A program made the translations under genes and the position numbers. The notes below the pieces were generated by a model, which saw nothing but the letters and a program-made list of their open reading frames with translations, was not told the DNA's origin and ran no database searches. 64,000 nucleotides of DNA from Pomacea canaliculata (Eukaryota; Mollusca; Gastropoda; Architaenioglossa; Ampullariidae): positions 38,804,751 to 38,868,750 of the forward strand of contig NC_037590.1 in assembly GCF_003073045.1 (NCBI RefSeq), written 5' to 3'. This document shows positions 62,501 to 64,000 of the stretch, piece by piece (positions within the stretch are counted from its first letter, which is position 1; every line of letters starts with the position of its first letter).

Positions 62501-64000
62501 CTGCCCAGTAAGAAAGCTGGTGCCGACCCACCCACACCCGCCTTGCAGCCGGGTGGTGCTCCTGCCCAGTAAGAAAGCTGGTGCCGACCCACCCACACCC
62601 GCCTTGCAGCCGGGGTGGTGCTCCTGCCCAGTAAGAAAGCTGGTGCCGACCCACCCACACCCGCCTTGCAGCCGGGGTGGTGCTCCTGCCCAGTAAGAAA
62701 GCTGGTGCCGACCCACCCACACCCGCCTTGCAGCCGGGGTGGTGCTCCTGCCCAGTAAGAAAGCTGGTGCCGACCCACCCACACCCGCCTTGCAGCCGGG
62801 TGGTGCTCCTGCCCAGTAAGAAAGCTGGTGCCGACCCACCCACACCCGCCTTGCAGCCGGGGTGGTGCTCCTGCCCAGTAAGAAAGCTGGTGCCGACCCA
62901 CCCACACCCGCCTTGCAGCCGGGTGGTGCTCCTGCCCAGTAAGAAAGCTGGTGCCGACCCACCCACACCCGCCTTGCAGCCGGGGTGGTGCTCCTGCCCA
63001 GTAAGAAAGCTGGTGCCGACCCACCCACACCCGCCTTGCAGCCGGGGTGGTGCTCCTGCCCAGTAAGAAAGCTGGTGCCGACCCACCCACACCCGCCTTG
63101 CAGCCGGGGTGGTGCTCCTGCCCAGTAAGAAAGCTGGTGCCGACCCACCCACACCCGCCTTGCAGCCGGGGTGGTGCTCCTGCCCAGTAAGAAAGCTGGT
63201 GCCGACCCACCCACACCCGCCTTGCAGCCGGGTGGTGCTCCTGCCCAGTAAGAAAGCTGGTGCCGACCCACCCACACCCGCCTTGCAGCCGGGTGGTGCT
63301 CCTGCCCAGTAAGAAAGCTGGTGCCGACCCACCCACACCCGCCTTGCAGCCGGGGTGGTGCTCCTGCCCAGTAAGAAAGCTGGTGCCGACCCACCCACAC
63401 CCGCCTTGCAGCCGGGGTGGTGCTCCTGCCCAGTAAGAAAGCTGGTGCCGACCCACCCACACCCGCCTTGCAGCCGGGGTGGTGCTCCTGCCCAGTAAGA
63501 AAAGCTGGTGCCGACCCACCCACACCCGCCTTGCAGCCGGTGGTGCTCCTGCCCAGTAAGAAAGCTGGTGCCGACCCACCCACACCCGCCTTGCAGCCGG
63601 GGTGGTGCTCCTGCCCAGTAAGAAAGCTGGTGCCGACCCACCCACACCCGCCTTGCAGCCGGGGTGGTGCTCCTGCCCAGTAAGAAAGCTGGTGCCGACC
63701 CACCCACACCCGCCTTGCAGCCGGGGTGGTGCTCCTGCCCAGTAAGAAAGCTGGTGCCGACCCACCCACACCCGCCTTGCAGCCGGGGTGGTGCTCCTGC
63801 CCAGTAAGAAAGCTGGTGCCGACCCACCCACACCCGCCTTGCAGCCGGGGTGGTGCTCCTGCCCAGTAAGAAAGCTGGTGCCGACCCACCCACACCCGCC
63901 TTGCAGCCGGGTGGTGCTCCTGCCCAGTAAGAAAGCTGGTGCCGACCCACCCACACCCGCCTTGCAGCCGGGGTGGTGCTCCTGCCCAGTAAGAAAGCTG
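56541..64000 (+). repeat. 62-bp minisatellite, type C, ~120 copies, running off the window
   Basis: Unit marked by CAGTAAGAAAGCTGG and CCACCCACACCCGCC, with TTGCAGCCGGGGTGGTGCTC as in type B. Period exactly 62 bp. Degenerate at 56.5-58.8 kb (including a scrambled stretch at 58.2-58.8 kb), then nearly identical copies to the edge, varying mostly in GCCGGGG versus GCCGGG. A few units keep the type B GTAAAG. The right end lies outside the window. Confidence 0.96.

Noticed and set aside
56397-63956. 2519-, 2261-, 1700- and 1263-codon minus-strand frames over the right-hand array
   Set aside because: Same cause: 62-bp stop-free units. Three frames are open at once, which real coding sequence does not show.
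35455-64000. CRISPR-like array
   Set aside because: Units are contiguous with no unique spacers, and the genome is an animal's.

Overview
The window is animal genomic DNA. The evidence is one intron-rich protein-coding gene with consensus GT-AG introns, nuclear tRNA genes, U5 spliceosomal RNA genes, a tRNA-derived SINE, a 5'-truncated LINE stub and hAT- and pogo/Tigger-like DNA transposon remnants. The style of the repeats (tRNA SINE, 'tatagcgc'-type dispersed repeats, GAT and CA microsatellites, very large GC-rich minisatellites) suggests a lophotrochozoan, most likely a mollusc such as a gastropod. That placement is inference from general appearance, not from a search.

Layout. 1-16.2 kb is mostly non-coding, with one tRNA-Asp(GTC) gene on the minus strand (8475-8546), a SINE and scattered simple repeats. 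16,303-21,763 is the complete catalytic subunit of protein phosphatase 6 (PPP6C): ten coding exons, 303 residues, every catalytic motif present. Its introns carry a LINE stub, a reversed SINE and another dispersed repeat. A pogo/Tigger-like element (22,958-23,625) follows its 3' end.

23.5-28.8 kb is a rearranged, duplicated small-RNA cluster: an intact tRNA-Lys(TTT) gene, two U5 snRNA genes in opposite orientations that are identical over about 130 bp, a third U5-type upstream region with no gene attached and split by a 200-bp hAT MITE, and a broken second tRNA-Lys. Here protein-like open frames turn out to be U5 RNA.

28.8-33.4 kb holds no recognisable gene and grades into TTG/GAT simple sequence. 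From 33.4 kb onward almost everything is tandem repeat. A heptamer array (CCAACAG, 33.39-35.45 kb) runs into about 174 copies of a 61-bp GC-rich unit (35.45-46.1 kb). After 2.3 kb of non-repetitive sequence and a 100-N assembly gap, a second heptamer array (CCAAGAG, 48.56-48.96 kb) runs into about 240 copies of a related 62-bp unit that continue past the right edge. The same heptamer-then-61/62-mer order occurs twice in the same orientation, each time preceded by a copy of a roughly 420-500 bp dispersed repeat. This composite satellite, about 44% of the window, is the most unusual content. The enormous open reading frames across it are a by-product of stop-free units whose lengths are not multiples of three, and are not annotated as genes.
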